A stretch of DNA of 64,000 nucleotides from Phocoena phocoena (Eukaryota > Chordata > Mammalia > Artiodactyla > Phocoenidae), in the NCBI RefSeq assembly GCF_963924675.1, contig NC_089234.1:26527668-26591667 (forward strand), in the 5' to 3' direction. How positions within the stretch are numbered: position 1 is the first letter of the stretch; each line of letters begins with the position of its first letter. Under the pieces are notes generated by a model that saw only the letters and a program-made list of their open reading frames with translations, was not told the DNA's origin and did no database searches. This document shows positions 45,885 to 57,589 of this stretch, in pieces. Made by a program: the position numbers and the translations under genes.

Positions 45885-47160
45885 TTGTGGGAAAATATAT
45901 GTAACATAAAATTTACCATTTTAACCATTTTTAAAGTCTACAGTTCTGTGGCATTAAGTACATTCACATTGTTGTGCAACCACCATCATCACCGCCAGCC
46001 ATCTCCAGAACTTCTTTATCTTCCTCAACTGAAACTCTGTACTCATTAAACAGTAATTCCTCATTCCCTCCTCTTCCCAACCCCTGGAAATCACCATTCT
46101 ACTTTCTGTGTCTACTCTAGGAACTTCATATGAGAGGAATTATACACTATTTGTCCTTTTGTGACTGGGTTTTTTACTTGGCCTAACATCCACAAGGTTC
46201 TTCCATGTCATGGCATGTATCAGAATTTCCTTCCTTTTTTTAAAGACCAAATTCAGTCTTCCGTCATATATATATATTACATTTTCTTTATCCATTTATC
46301 CATTGATGGACACTTGCATCCTCCACCTTTTGACTACTACGAATAATGCTGCTGTGAACATGGGTGTAGAAATATTTGAGAACCTGCTTTCACTTCTTTA
46401 GGGTATATACTCAGAAGTAGGATTGCTGGATCATATAGTAATTCTATTTTTCATATTTTGAGGAATCATTATACCTTTTTCCACAGCAGCCACACCATTT
46501 TACATTCCCATCAGCGATACACAAAGGCTCGAATTTCTCCATAGCCTCGCCAGCATTTGTTATTTTCTGTTTCTTCTCAATCATAACCATCCCTGTGGGT
46601 GTGAAGTATATCTCATTGTGATTTTTGATTTTCATTCCCCTGATAACTAGTGGTTTTGAGTATCTTTTCATGTGCTTATTTTATTGGCCATTTGGTATCT
46701 TCCTTGGAGAAGTGTCTATTCAAGTCCTTTGAGGATTTTTAAATTGGGTTGTGTTGTTGTTGAGTTTTAGTAATTCTTTATGTATTCTGGATATCAATCT
46801 CTTATCAGATATATGGTTTGCCAATATTTTCTCCCTTTCCATGGGTTGCCTTTTCATTCTATTGATAGTGTCCTTTGATGCACAAAACTTTTTAATTTTG
46901 ATGAAGTCCAGCTTACCTATTTTTTTCTTTTGCTGTCTGTGTTTTTGTTGTCATATCCAAGAAATCATTGCCAGTGCAAGTCATGAAGCTTTTCCCCTAT
47001 GTTGCTCGAAGAGTTTTATCGTTTTAGCTTTTACATTTAGGTCTTTGATCCATTTTGAGTGAAGTTTTTTACATGGTGTACGGTAAGAGTCCAACTTCAT
47101 TTTTTTGCATATGGATGTCCAGTTTTCCCAGCACCCACTTTGTTCTTTCTGAGATAACCA
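45885..47160 (-). mobile_element. Old L1 3'UTR and ORF2 C-terminal region
   Basis: aaatttaccattttaaccat, ccatttatccattgatggac, gtattctggatatcaatctc and ggtctttgatccattttgag run in reversed L1 order for almost 1.3 kb. Frames are broken. Confidence 0.8.
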
Positions 47161-47292
47161 CGACTCTGATTTCTTAATTTGAATCAGGCTGAATTTGGAA
47201 CTTAACTGATAAGGTATAGAAATGGAGACTCCATGTTTTTTTCTGCATGTCTTCATTCCTTTTGGTTTTTAGGTTTGCTCATTCTGCTTGTT

Positions 47293-47520
47293 TAAGAGCA
47301 GGGACTCTAGAGTTAGGTTGTCTGAGTTTAAGTCTGAGCTCTACTGCTTACTTTGAATAAGTTATTTAACTACTTTTTGCTTGAGTTTCCTTATCTGTAA
47401 AGTGAGGATAATAATGGAACCTGTGTCATTGTTGAGATGATTAAATGACAATATATGAAAAGCACTTAGAATAGTGCCTGGCACATAGTCAATGCTATGT
47501 AAATGTTCATTATTATTATC
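47293..47520 (+). mobile_element. MIR SINE, nearly complete
   Basis: agagcagggactctagagtt, gagtttccttatctgtaaag, ataataatggaacctgtgtc and agtgcctggcacatagtcaa in sense order, from near the tRNA head to the 3' end. Confidence 0.88.
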
Positions 47521-47918
47521 TTTTTTAAAAAATTGCCATCCTGAATGTGCATAGCTGGGGGTCTTACCAGCCTTGGTTCTGATGATCTGCACAGAACCTC
47601 ATTCTAGACAAGCGAGTACCTAACATATTCAAATTTGCTCAGTTCCTTTGGTCCCACCTCATGTGGACTTAAAAGGGACCAGAGATCAAAATGATATTAT
47701 TACAGGCTGACATTAGGGGAACACTGAAACTTAGGCTGTTAGTCTGTGTCTTGGCATCATTGATGGGAAAATGGTTTGAATGGAGAGTTTATGTTTTCCA
47801 TCACTTCTAGCCCTTTGAGATGTTTGATCATGAAACTTTGGCTTTATTATTTTCAGGTGAGCAGTCTGCCATCTTGTTATAATTGTAGTAAAAGAGAATG
47901 TCCTCAAAATGAATATGA

Positions 47919-48040
47919 GGGGATTTCCCTGGTGGTCCATTGGTTAAGACTCTGAGCTTCCACTGCAGGGGGCACTGGTTCAATCCCTGGTCTGGGAACT
48001 AAGATCCCGAAAGCCATGAAAATGGAAAAAAAAAAAAAAA
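47919..48040 (+). mobile_element. CHR-type SINE, short older form
   Basis: ggggatttccctggtggtcc, gcactggttcaatccctggt, ending in an A-tail at 48026-48040. Flanks gaatatgag and gaatgtgaa may be an imperfect duplication. Confidence 0.9.
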
Positions 48041-48124
48041 GAATGTGAAAGGAAACTAACCAATGTGTTCTTATCTCTGGTTAGAGAGGTTATAGGTGTT
48101 TTAAAATTTTCTTTCTAATACTTT

Positions 48125-49490
48125 ATTAAAAACAGCTATGGTTTGTTTTTTTTGGTAGATGCTCATTATTAGGCTAAGGAAGTTCCCTTCTACTTCTGGT
48201 TTCTTGCCTTGTTTTTTTTTTAATATTGGAAGGGTGTTGGGTTTTGTCAACTACTTTTTCGGCATCTATTGAGTCGATCATGTGGTTTTCGCTTATCCTA
48301 TTGATATGGTTATATTACATTAATTGAGTTTCAGGTGTTAAACCAACCAATCTTGCATTCCTAGGATAAATCTCACTTAGTTATGGTTTATAATTCTTTT
48401 TATATGTTGCTAGACTCAGATTGCTAATATTTTGCTGAAGAATTTTTGTGTCCATATTCATAAGAGATATTTCTCTGTAGTTATCTTGCGATGTCTTTGG
48501 GTTTTTTATTTTTGGGGGGGGGACGGAAACTTTATTCACGCATGCACAAAGGTTGTGATATTAACCGAAGATGATGGTGAAACTTTCTCAGCATGCTCGC
48601 TCTGGCCGATGCCAGCCTGCGGTGAACCTTGGAACCTTGGAAGCTAATTCCGGTGCCTGGAACCGTCCCCACGTGGGCCAGGAGGTGCATTGGGGAGGGA
48701 GGAATCTGTCCCCTCCCCAGCAGTCTTACCTCATCCAGGGATGTTCAGAAAAAAGTGTTGCTGGGTCCCTGGTCTGTGATCCGTGGTCTGTGGCCCGGAG
48801 TGGAGAAATGCACACCAGGAGGATCAGGTCTGGCAATGAGTCCCCACCACCCAGCGATCCCTATGCACCCACTCACTCAACTGCCAGTTATCGGGTGATG
48901 TCTTTGGTTTTGATATCAGGGTAATGCTGGCCTCATAGAATGAGTTGGGGAAGTGGTCCCTTCTCTTTTGTTTTTTGGAAGACTTTGTGAAAGATCAGTA
49001 TTAATTCTTCTTTAAATCTTTGGTACAGTTAATCAGTGAAGCCACCAGGGCCTGGGCTTTTTTTCACAGGTAGTTTTTTTGAGATTGTAATTCCTTCTCT
49101 TTGTTTCTTATAGGTCTGTTCAGATTGTCTGTTTCTTCTTGAGTTGGTTTTGGTAATTTGTGTCTTCCTAGAAATTTGTCCCTTTTGTCTAAGTTGTCTA
49201 GTTTATTGGCATACAGTTCTTTTTTTTTTTTACAGTTGTTCTTAACGTTACTTTTTTTATTCTGTAAGGTCAGTAGTAATGTTCTCTCCTTTATATCTAA
49301 TTCTAGTAATCTGAATTTCCTCTTTTCTCTTTGTTAGTCTAGCTAAAAATTTGTCAATTTTGTTGATCTTTTCAAAGAATCACCTTTTGGTTTCATCGAT
49401 TTTTCTCTTTTTTCTATTTCATTATTTCCACTCTTGTTTTTTTTTAATTTTCTTCCTTCTGCTTGCATTAGGCTTAGTTTGCTCTTCCAT
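48125..49490 (-). mobile_element. Old L1 ORF2 segment, split by a retrocopy
   Basis: ggcatctattgagtcgatca, ttgcattcctaggataaatc before, and tatcagggtaatgctggcct, gttgatcttttcaaagaatc after the insertion are reversed ORF2 reverse-transcriptase sequence. Confidence 0.8.
48505..48894 (-). pseudogene. Processed retrocopy of an unidentified transcript's 3' end
   Basis: A 390-nt GC-richer block sits in L1 ORF2. Read on the minus strand it ends gcatgcgtgaataaagtttc, i.e. a poly(A) signal AATAAA (48531-48536 on +), followed by a C-run of 9 and an A-rich tail. The sequence g(c/t)gatgtctttgg flanks it (48488-48500 and 48895-48907) as a target-site duplication. No long open frame survives, so it is probably 3'UTR or a decayed 3' end. 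I do not recognise the parent gene. Confidence 0.75.
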
Positions 49491-50418
49491 AAAACAAACC
49501 TTAATAAGTTTTAAATGATAGAAATAATACAAGGTATATTCTCTGACCACAGTAGAATGAAATTAGAAATCAACAATAGAAAGAAATTTGGTCGGAGAAC
49601 ATATGTTGTATAATTTTCTCCTAGGAGTCATACTCCATAGACAGTCCCTTATCTGAGCCAATAAAAACAGGCCATGATCAGCAGCTCCTACCTTGCTTGG
49701 GAGAAAATTAGATGTAAAAGATATGGCACAGGACAAGAATTTCTTCCACAAACCAACACTGACTCCAGACATAAAATGACGCACCTAAGAACTCTTTTGT
49801 GCACAGTATCAAAGTACTGTGTCCTCTCAGAAATTATATACCTCCAAAACAACTGTTCACCAATTAGTCCTATTACTTTTGTACCTGTACTCTTAGTTAT
49901 AAAGCTCAACATGTAGGCAGTAAAAGCCAGTAAGCTCTGATTGCTCACATTTTGAGTGTAGAAAAAGAAATAGCTGTGGGCTATTAGTTCACCAAACAAT
50001 ACAGCAGGTTCTAGAATGCTGTGTCTAATATCTACATGTGAGAAAATCTCTCACAAAGGAAATGTATGTATCTAAACTCTAAATACAGACTTTTCCCCCA
50101 CTATCACCTAGTCCTAGCTCCAGATATGAAAAAGTAGACAAAATTAGGGTCCTGTTTCTAATGCATCCTTTCTCAGGAAATATGTGAAATTCTTCCTTTA
50201 TTCAACTTTGAGCCCAGCCCTCTGTCCGGAATCCAGCTACTGGAATATGAAATAGAAGGAGCTCCTCGGTGGGTTCCAGGTGCACGCTCTGAGAGTATCA
50301 GTTAAGGCCTTCTAGGTGTGGGGCCTCACCCTTTGTAAAGGCTAGTGTTTCATAGGAATGTGACAGCCAGCTTGAGGAACCTCATAATTGTGAGTTAGTT
50401 GGGAGAGATCTTATATGT
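49491..50418. other. Intronic stretch, mostly unique
   Basis: 49500-49600 (ttctctgaccacagtagaat, gaaattagaaatcaacaata) has retroelement-like wording but is too short to assign. The rest is unique, with no gene signal. Confidence 0.35.
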
Positions 50419-50433
50419 ATCTGATGACCTTAT

Positions 50434-50804
50434 ATTGTTTTTGTTTGTTTGTTTGTTTTTGTAATGCCAACTCTGTTTTATTTATTTTATTTTTAAATTA
50501 ATTTTTATTGGAGTATGGTTGCTTTACAGTGTTGTGTTAGCCTCCACTGAACAACAGAATGAATCAGCCATGCACATACAGATATCCCCTCCCTTTTGGA
50601 TTTCCCTCCCATTTAGGTTACCACAGTGCATTAGGTCAAGTTCCCTGTGCTATGTTCGCATCAGTTGTCTATTTTATATATAGTATCAATAATGTATATG
50701 TGTCAATCCCAGTCTCCCAATTCCTCCATCCCCACGCTTTTCCCCCTTGGTATCCATACATTTGTTCTCTACGTCTGTGTCTCTATTTCTGCTTTGCAAA
50801 TAAG
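50434..50804 (-). mobile_element. L1 3'UTR fragment
   Basis: (gttt)n and T-rich tail, then attggagtatggttgcttta ... ctctatttctgctttgcaaa. Perfect 15-nt duplication atctgatgaccttat at 50419-50433 and 50805-50819. About 330 nt of L1 3' end only. Confidence 0.93.
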
Positions 50805-51080
50805 ATCTGATGACCTTATTTTGAATGTTGTTTTGGCAAATGCTTAGACAGTCTTTTTGCTTGTTAATTACACTGATATTTTTCTCTTACTTAATGAATT
50901 ATGCCAAGTACTTACTTGAGCCTTTTGGAGGTGGCTTTGAGGGACTGACTGCCTTTGTGACTGAGCCAGTGATAATGGAGTAGCTGCTTTCTGGTGACTA
51001 AGGTCATTGAGAGTACAGGGTCTTGAGGTAAGTTGGAAGGGCTTTCTTCTCAGCAGACAGTTGCAGATAAAATTGCTAAG

Positions 51081-51098
51081 AAAAAAAAAAAAAAAAAA
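51081..51098 (+). mobile_element. Poly(A)-only insertion between direct repeats
   Basis: attgctaagaa occurs at 51072-51082 and again at 51099-51109, and the only material between is a run of A. This is the footprint of a retrotransposition that copied nothing but the tail, or of a slippage duplication. Confidence 0.65.
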
Positions 51099-51109
51099 AT
51101 TGCTAAGAA

Positions 51110-52707
51110 CGCTGGAGGAGAAATGTATGATTGGCAGTTTGCTCCAGAATGTTCTAGCCTCGGTCCCAGGTGTGTGAGTGAATGGCCCCCATGTGGCAGG
51201 AGAGCAAATTCTCTCCTCTTTCTTCAGGTACATAGTCTCACAACATTCTCTGTTTCGTAAATATGTATTTACATAGCAAAGGCCTTTGGTTTGTACCTGT
51301 CCCATTGGTTATTCATTGGATTTCCTACCTATAATTTTATAGGTAAAATGGTGTGGTAAATTAGCTTAGATTTTAAACCTAGCCTTAACTTTTTTATGGG
51401 TATCTGAGATGAGCCATCTGATTTATATTCTTCATTCTGCTAGTCTTTTAATCAGCAGGACTTACCATATGCTATTTCCAGTTTCTGTAAATAGGCATCA
51501 AAAACCTGAGAAGAAACACATTGAGAGAGAGAAAGAGAATGAATGAGAGGAAGTGTGGTGTGTTTGTGTGAGATAGATTTGGGCTTCTTTCTTTAAAAGC
51601 CTGTGGTTTTAGGAGCATTTCTTTATTCTTCTCTTTCTGTCACTGCTTCCTTATTTTTATAACTCTTTCTAAGTACTAGGAGTTGAGAACCAGAGGGGCA
51701 GTCAAGGTGACCTAGAATTGCTGCTCTATTTTAGCAGGTCAGGAAGAAAGGTGTTTCCAACTGACTGATTATAAAATGGGGTCATAAGGGTGGGAAGGGG
51801 CTAGAGTCTACAGCAGTCCAAAGCCTATCATTCCTGGGCTTTTGCCCTTTCCCAGGCAACCTCTGGCTCTCTGGAGATGGCCTGCTTTTGGCGGCGCAAC
51901 TGACCCTGGTCCTTTAGGGATGGGCTGCTCCCTAATTATTATTGATTCCAAGGAAAGAAAAAAAAACATTTTGTTTTCACCTGAGAAAAGGTTGTTGCTG
52001 TTGTTTTCCAAAAGGAATTCTTGCTAGGAAATGTAGATATTTAATCATGGCTTAGTTCACAAAATGCTGGCTTCTAATTGTAACTTATATAAAGCCTAGC
52101 CACAAATGGGATCAGTAGGCATAGTTTAGGTCCCTAATTCCTTTCCCTTTTCCATCCCATATCTAAGATACTTTAAAAAGTAGTCTTTTAAAACTGTGGG
52201 CGGTTCATCTTATCCCTTATTTTTCCTTCTTCATTTACCTTTTCCAAAAGTCAGAGTGGAACTCTGTTCATATAACTCAGGTACTCTAACCATGTTGAAC
52301 TGTAGACTGTTAATCTGCTGATGGGATGAAGAAGCCATTACTATTGGGTAGCAATATATTATCCTATCAGCAAACCCAAACAGGCATCTGTTCAGCAGAT
52401 GAAACTTTAGGTTTCTTTGGATTATTGTGAACAAAAAGAGAAGTGTTCTTGGCCATAGGAGCTTAATCATTCTAAATTCTCAGATTATACCAGAATGGCT
52501 AAGATCTCTTATCTATTTGACTTTGATCTTGCAGGTTAGCAGTGCTGGGTCACAGAACCTTAAAAGCTGAAAGAATTTAAGAGGCCATCTACCCCAGTCT
52601 CCTTCCCAAAGCATAAATCTCATTTGTTGGGGTAATATCCAGCCTCTGTGTGAAGACTTAGTAAAATAGTGCTTAATACTTTAGGCTATAGCTATTCAGT
52701 TTTTAAA
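51110..52707. other. Intronic unique stretch
   Basis: No young repeats. 52540-52640 (acagaaccttaaaagctgaa, agaggccatctaccccagtc) may be a very old SINE/LINE fragment, unassigned. Confidence 0.35.
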
Positions 52708-52947
52708 GTAATTAATTAATTTATTTTAGCTGCCTGGGTCTTAGTTGTGGCATGTGGGGTCTTCATTGCAGCATGTTTTGTTGTGGCATGCAGGATCTTT
52801 AGTTGCAGCATGTGGACCCTTAGTTGCAGCATGCGAACTCTTAGTTGCGGCATGCATGTGGGATCTAGTTCCCTGACCAGGGATCTAACCCGGGCCCCCT
52901 GCACTGGGAGCATGGAGTCTTACCCACTGGACCACCAGGGAAGTCCC
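52708..52947 (-). mobile_element. CHR-type SINE, older form with gcagcatg units
   Basis: Body of repeated ttagttgcagcatgcg-like units, then gaccagggatctaacccggg and gaccaccagggaagtccc. Similar in type to the copy at 4913. Confidence 0.87.
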
Positions 52948-53058
52948 TATTTGGTTTTTTAAATGATGAGAATCTCTTCCTCATGTCGATTCTTCCTTTT
53001 TATAACCTGAACCTATTAATATTTCTACCTTCAAATGCAACACCAAAAAATTTACTCT

Positions 53059-53431
53059 TTTTTAAAAAATTTACTTATTTATTTATTTTTGGCTGTGCTG
53101 GGTCTTCGTTGCTGCATGCGGGCTTTCTCTAGTTGCAGTGAGCCGGAACTCTTTGTTGCGGTGCGCAGGCTTCTCATTGCATGGGCGTCTCTTGTTGCAG
53201 AGCATGGGCTCTAGGCACGCAGCCTTCAGTAGTTGTGGCACGTGGGCTCAGTAGTTGTGGCTCGCGGTCTCTAGAGCGCAGGCTCAGTAGTTGTGGCGCA
53301 CAGGCTCAGTAGTTGTGGCTCACGGGCTTAGTTACTCCGCGGCATGTGGGATCTTCGCGGACCAGGGATCGAACCCATGTCCCCTGCATTGGCAGGCTTA
53401 TTCTTAATGACTGAGCCACCAGGGAAGTTCC
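53059..53431 (-). mobile_element. CHR SINE, long-body form with an extra unit
   Basis: ggctgtgctgggtcttcgtt, four or more cagtagttgtggc units and gccaccagggaagttcc. Duplication tttactct (53051-53058) against tttacgct (53432-53439). Confidence 0.92.
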
Positions 53432-53659
53432 TTTACGCTGTCTTCTATGTTGACTTCTTCAGAGGGCTAACATGTATACTACTGCCCTTCTGTAGGCAAA
53501 ACATCCCTCAATTGTTCTTCATATGACATGGTTTCTAAATCTCTGGGGTACTGTGATTGTCCTTTAGATATATTTTATTTTCTCAATTTACCTCCTAAAG
53601 TGTGGTGTTAGCGTGTGCCTTGTACCAAATAAGCATTCAGTAAATGTTTATTGGATCAG

Positions 53660-54255
53660 ATGACACCTAGAACTGGATCCAGATGTGATCTTAGTAGCTT
53701 AGATTGTAGAGAGACACTTAGCACCCAGGATATGAACCTATTTCATTTGCAGCCTCCAGTTGCATTAATTTTTCAGCAGCTGAATTTCATTGTTGGTTCA
53801 TAACAAGCTTAGGTCCCACTAAAACTTTCAAATCTGCTTAAGGTGACCTGCAGTCAAATTAACTCTCCTCCATCCTGTAATTGTTCGGTTGGTAGTGCTG
53901 TTTTGCTTTGTGGTGCTGGTTAGTTTGTTTTAATGCTACTTGCTAATTGTAGAAATTTTTTAAACAATGCAGAAAAGAGCAAAGAACAAAGTAAAGTAAA
54001 ATCTCACTATTCAGAGATAGCTACTATTACTGTTTTGGTGAATCTCCTGAACATATCTAGTTGATTTTTTCTTTTAAACTAACCTAAATGAAACTCTTTA
54101 TCCTTATTAAATGTATCTTTATTCATTACAACCCATCAATCTAGTTGAGTCCTGATTATGTCATTCTATGTATTGATTTTCCTTTGTAGCTTTGTATCGT
54201 CAGCATATTTGATAAATACTCTTTCTAAATTTTTGTCCAGATGCTTTGATATAAT
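53660..54255 (-). mobile_element. CR1/L3-type LINE fossil
   Basis: aactggatccagatgtgatc, agcagctgaatttcattgtt, tagctttgtatcgtcagcat and atttttgtccagatgctttg match the general wording of reversed CR1-clade (L3) 3' and RT sequence. Highly diverged; no frame left. Confidence 0.5.
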
Positions 54256-55687
54256 CCCAACTCTGCTACTGATTTGGGGGTGATTTGGGAATAATCTCTC
54301 CTCTTTCTGGGTTTTGACTTGCTGCTGTTATGTAAAATGGCCTTGAAGACTGAAAATTTTTCTTAAGGATCAACCGCAAAGCTCTTTGTAAAGAATAAAT
54401 TTGTGAAGAAAAAGCTGTGGGTGGGGAATCATCAGCCAGGGCCAGGCTAGAAAAATAAATCCTTTTATAGACAAGTCAGGGACAACAACCTTCATGGAGT
54501 GGTTAAAATCTTCCTCTATCCTCCTACTCCCCCAGCAGAGGGGTTTACCAATTGAAATTTTAACAAAAAAGGGGGGGGGGAGGAAAGGAGGGAGGGAGGA
54601 AAAAGATTATAGCAAGCATTACTTCTTAAATTGAGAAATTAAAGAGAACATACAGGTAAAGAAGATTTAAAAGGCAGTTTGGAGCGAGGGTGGGTGAGAG
54701 AGCTTTACTGAGAAAGAAGATGCTCTTTACCGTTTTCTCTTTTAATTGGTAAGCTTGGTGGTCACAGTAAAGGCTCTTCTGAGCCTGGGGTCCATAGGGA
54801 GAGAAAAGTGTGAAACTCACTGCTGCCTGCTATTTCTCCCCTAAACAAGCTTTGCCTGTGTGTTGCATTTCCCCTGGGTTCTTAAAGAAGGTGTGTGATA
54901 ATCTAAAACTGAAACTGAGGCAGCGTTTTAAGCAGGCAATTAATGACATGATAAGAATTTTTAGCTCCAGTAGATTAATTGTTAAATGAATTGTGTCTGA
55001 ATTTTACTGTGATACCAGCCTAATTATAAATATAGTATTTATAGTAGAAGACAATAATAAGCAGAATTATATACTCAGTGATCAGACTTTAGGAGTTCCT
55101 AACACGGAGGAAAGATTTTCTTCTTAAACTGTCTCTTGCTGTTCTTTTTATGTAGGTTTTGATTAATTTTACCTTGATTACACATGTTTCCCTGGAGCCT
55201 AGATATTGTGCATGCTCTAGCAAAGCAGGCTCCTGTTCTAAGAGGTTTAATGAAGTTTTTTGTTCTAATTGGTTTCTATATAATTCCTTGTAAAACCAGT
55301 AACATGTGAGTGGGATGTCAAACACAAGGTGCACTAATGCATTTTCACTACCCTATACACCAAAGGACATTAATTTCTCTCTTATTTGACACTATTTTCA
55401 TATGATGAAAATTCTCAATCTCAAGGAAGCTCTAGAGACAGTTGGTTCTCATTGGTCTCTCCTCTCCTGCATTCATCTTGGTGACACCTCTGAAAAGGCA
55501 GCAGGAGTAGCCATCTGTAGTTGGAGCTCATTCTGAGTAGAAGGGGGCGGAAGATTTCTTACCAGGGTTTTGAGTGTATCTCATCTTTCTTATGCGGTAA
55601 TTTACTAGATGGAATTCAGATAGCGATGAATTAAAATCTGTTCCTTTTGCCCATTTAATCTGAACTAATTTCCTATTTTAAAAATAT
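54256..55687. other. Intronic unique stretch with a G-rich patch
   Basis: Contains a G/A-only tract at 54565-54605 (listed separately) and AT-rich blocks at 54940-55060 with ATTA words. No gene. Confidence 0.35.
54571..54600 (+). repeat. G-run tract able to form a quadruplex
   Basis: A run of nine to ten G is followed by aggaaaggagggagggagga: more than four G-runs within 30 nt on the coding strand, so it would be present in the pre-mRNA. Confidence 0.7.
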
Positions 55688-56014
55688 GGGGACTTCCCTG
55701 GTGCCACAGTGGTTAAGAATCTGCTGGCCAATGCAGGAGACATAGGTTCAAGCCTTGGTCCGGAAAGATCCCACATGCCATGGAGCAACTAAGCCTGTGC
55801 ACCACAGCTACTAAGCCTGCACTCTAGAGCCTGCGAGCCACAACTATTGAGCCCACGAGCCACAACTACTGAACCCCTTGTCTTGCAGAAGACACTGCAA
55901 TGGGAAGCCCACGCACCACGTGAAGAGTAGCTGCCGCTAGCTGCAACTAGATAAAAGCCCACGCGCAGCATTGAAGACCCAACGCAGCCAAAAATAAATA
56001 AATTAAATAAATAA
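55688..56014 (+). mobile_element. CHR SINE, long-body form
   Basis: Starts gggacttccctggtgccaca, B-box area taggttcaagccttgg, repeated gccacaactactgaacc units and a (aaat)n tail. Confidence 0.92.
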
Positions 56015-56049
56015 CTTTTTTTTTAAAAGAAATAAGGCCCCGATTGTTT

Positions 56050-56082
56050 AAACAAACAAACAAACAAACAAACAAACAAAAA
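56050..56082. repeat. (CAAA)n microsatellite
   Basis: About eight aaac units in a row directly downstream of the SINE tail region. Confidence 0.95.
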
Positions 56083-56589
56083 CGAGAGGAGAGAAGGAGT
56101 AAAAGAGATTTCTTTGACTTAAATTTCACTGCATTAATATGCCCCCACCCTTCTGAGGATCAAAAGCACTGTTTCCTTCTGTTGGCAGCTATTGAAGGTC
56201 CTTCCTTTGGGGCTTTGGTAATATCTGTGACCTGTAAGTGTCACTTGTAATGCTGAGCGTTTTCTTTTCATGAGTCATTTAGCAATTATCTATGGTTTTG
56301 ACTAAACTGACCTCAATTGAAAACTCTTGAGGTTAAGATCTCCATGCCTATTGCGATGTACCTCTGCCCCATTACCCTGAGCTCTTTGGGTGCTCAGGGA
56401 CTATAACTTGATTTGAAAAGCTCAGTGTTCTTTTTTGGATTTTTTTGTGTGTTTGTTTTTACAAGAAATCAGTGTTCTACTAAACCTGACAATTCATTGT
56501 CTACTGGACAATTTTGAGTTGGGATAACAAATTAGAGTTTGGGATACATTGCAGATGATAAATGTGACTTCCTTAAAAGGAAATCCATT

Positions 56590-56760
56590 TGTTTTGCTTA
56601 GTGTTTCTGTGATTAATTACTTGCCAGATTAAATTGCTCCATAAAAATGCATAGTATTTTGTTCAGTTGCTCTTCATGGTGATTAATTAGGCCATACTGT
56701 TGCTTCATATGTTAATTATGCTGACTTTTTTTTCTCTTCTAGTTTAATTAATACAGCATT
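56590..56760. promoter_or_regulatory. AT-rich cluster of homeodomain-type words (candidate enhancer)
   Basis: Four ttaattaa/ttaatta-type sites occur within about 140 nt (56612, 56682, 56712, 56744), two of them in the shared context gtgattaatta. It is free of transposons. Function is inference only. Confidence 0.3.
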
Positions 56761-57019
56761 TATTTGAAACACTGCTTTTAGGACAGGACACTGTTTTAGG
56801 AGGAACAATGCCCAGAGTTGCTTATAGGCTGGTGTTAGGGAGTAACACCTCAAATTTTCTGAGAGTGCTTCTGTTGGTCCTTGTCTGTATCCGTGATTTG
56901 CAGAGAGTACACTAGGAATTAGTTGGGAAAAGCTCTGTTTGGTTTTTCTGTAGTTATTAAAGGTAATATACTGAAGATTCTTGGCTCAATTGAAAACTGA
57001 TTAAGAATATAGAGGAGAG

Positions 57020-57235
57020 GGCTTCCCTGGTGGCGCAGCGGTTGAGAGTCCACCTGCCGATGCAGGGGACACGAGTTCGTGCCCCAGTCCGGGAAGATGC
57101 CACATGCTGCGGAGCAACTGGGCCCGTGAGCCATGGCCGCTGAGCCTGCACGTCTGGCACGTCCGGAGCCTGTGCTCCGCAACGGCAGAGGCCACAACAG
57201 TGAGAGGCCTGCATACCGCCAAAAAAAAAAAAAAA
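57020..57235 (+). mobile_element. Young CHR SINE
   Basis: ggcttccctggtggcgcagc, B box gagttcgtgccccagt and an A-tail of about 17. Perfect 17-nt duplication aagaatatagaggagag at 57003-57019 and 57236-57252. A small internal duplication (cacgtctgg / cacgtccgg) sits at about 57149. Confidence 0.95.
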
Positions 57236-57364
57236 AAGAATATAGAGGAGAGACTACTGATGCAACATGTGTTATTAAACAAATGTAAAGTTAAATTGTG
57301 TGTGTGTGTGGCTTAGGAAGGAGCGTTGTTTCCTAGGATGCTGCAGGGTGCTGATGAGGAAGTC

Positions 57365-57460
57365 AGGAATATTTAACATTTTTATTAATAATCTAGGGCT
57401 GAAAGTAAACAGAATGATAATGAAGTTTGTAAGTGATGCTGATTTGGAGATGTTTCCTAT
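57365..57460 (+). mobile_element. Possible CR1/L3 reverse-transcriptase scrap
   Basis: The + frame reads FNIFINNLGLKVNRMIMKF-VSDADL, resembling the CR1-clade RT segment FNIFINDL...KFADD. Too short to be sure. Confidence 0.4.
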
Positions 57461-57589
57461 ATGCAGGAGGCAGAGAAATGATGTAGATGGACCAGGAAGA
57501 GAAGCATCACAGAACTAGAATCACAGCTATTCCATTGGGAAAATGCATATCTGCTGTATAGAAATAGCATAAATAGAATCAGACAGATA

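Noticed and set aside
48571..48924. 117-codon + strand frame in the retrocopy as a new gene
   Set aside because: It runs antisense to the retrocopy's AATAAA/tail polarity and crosses into L1 sequence.
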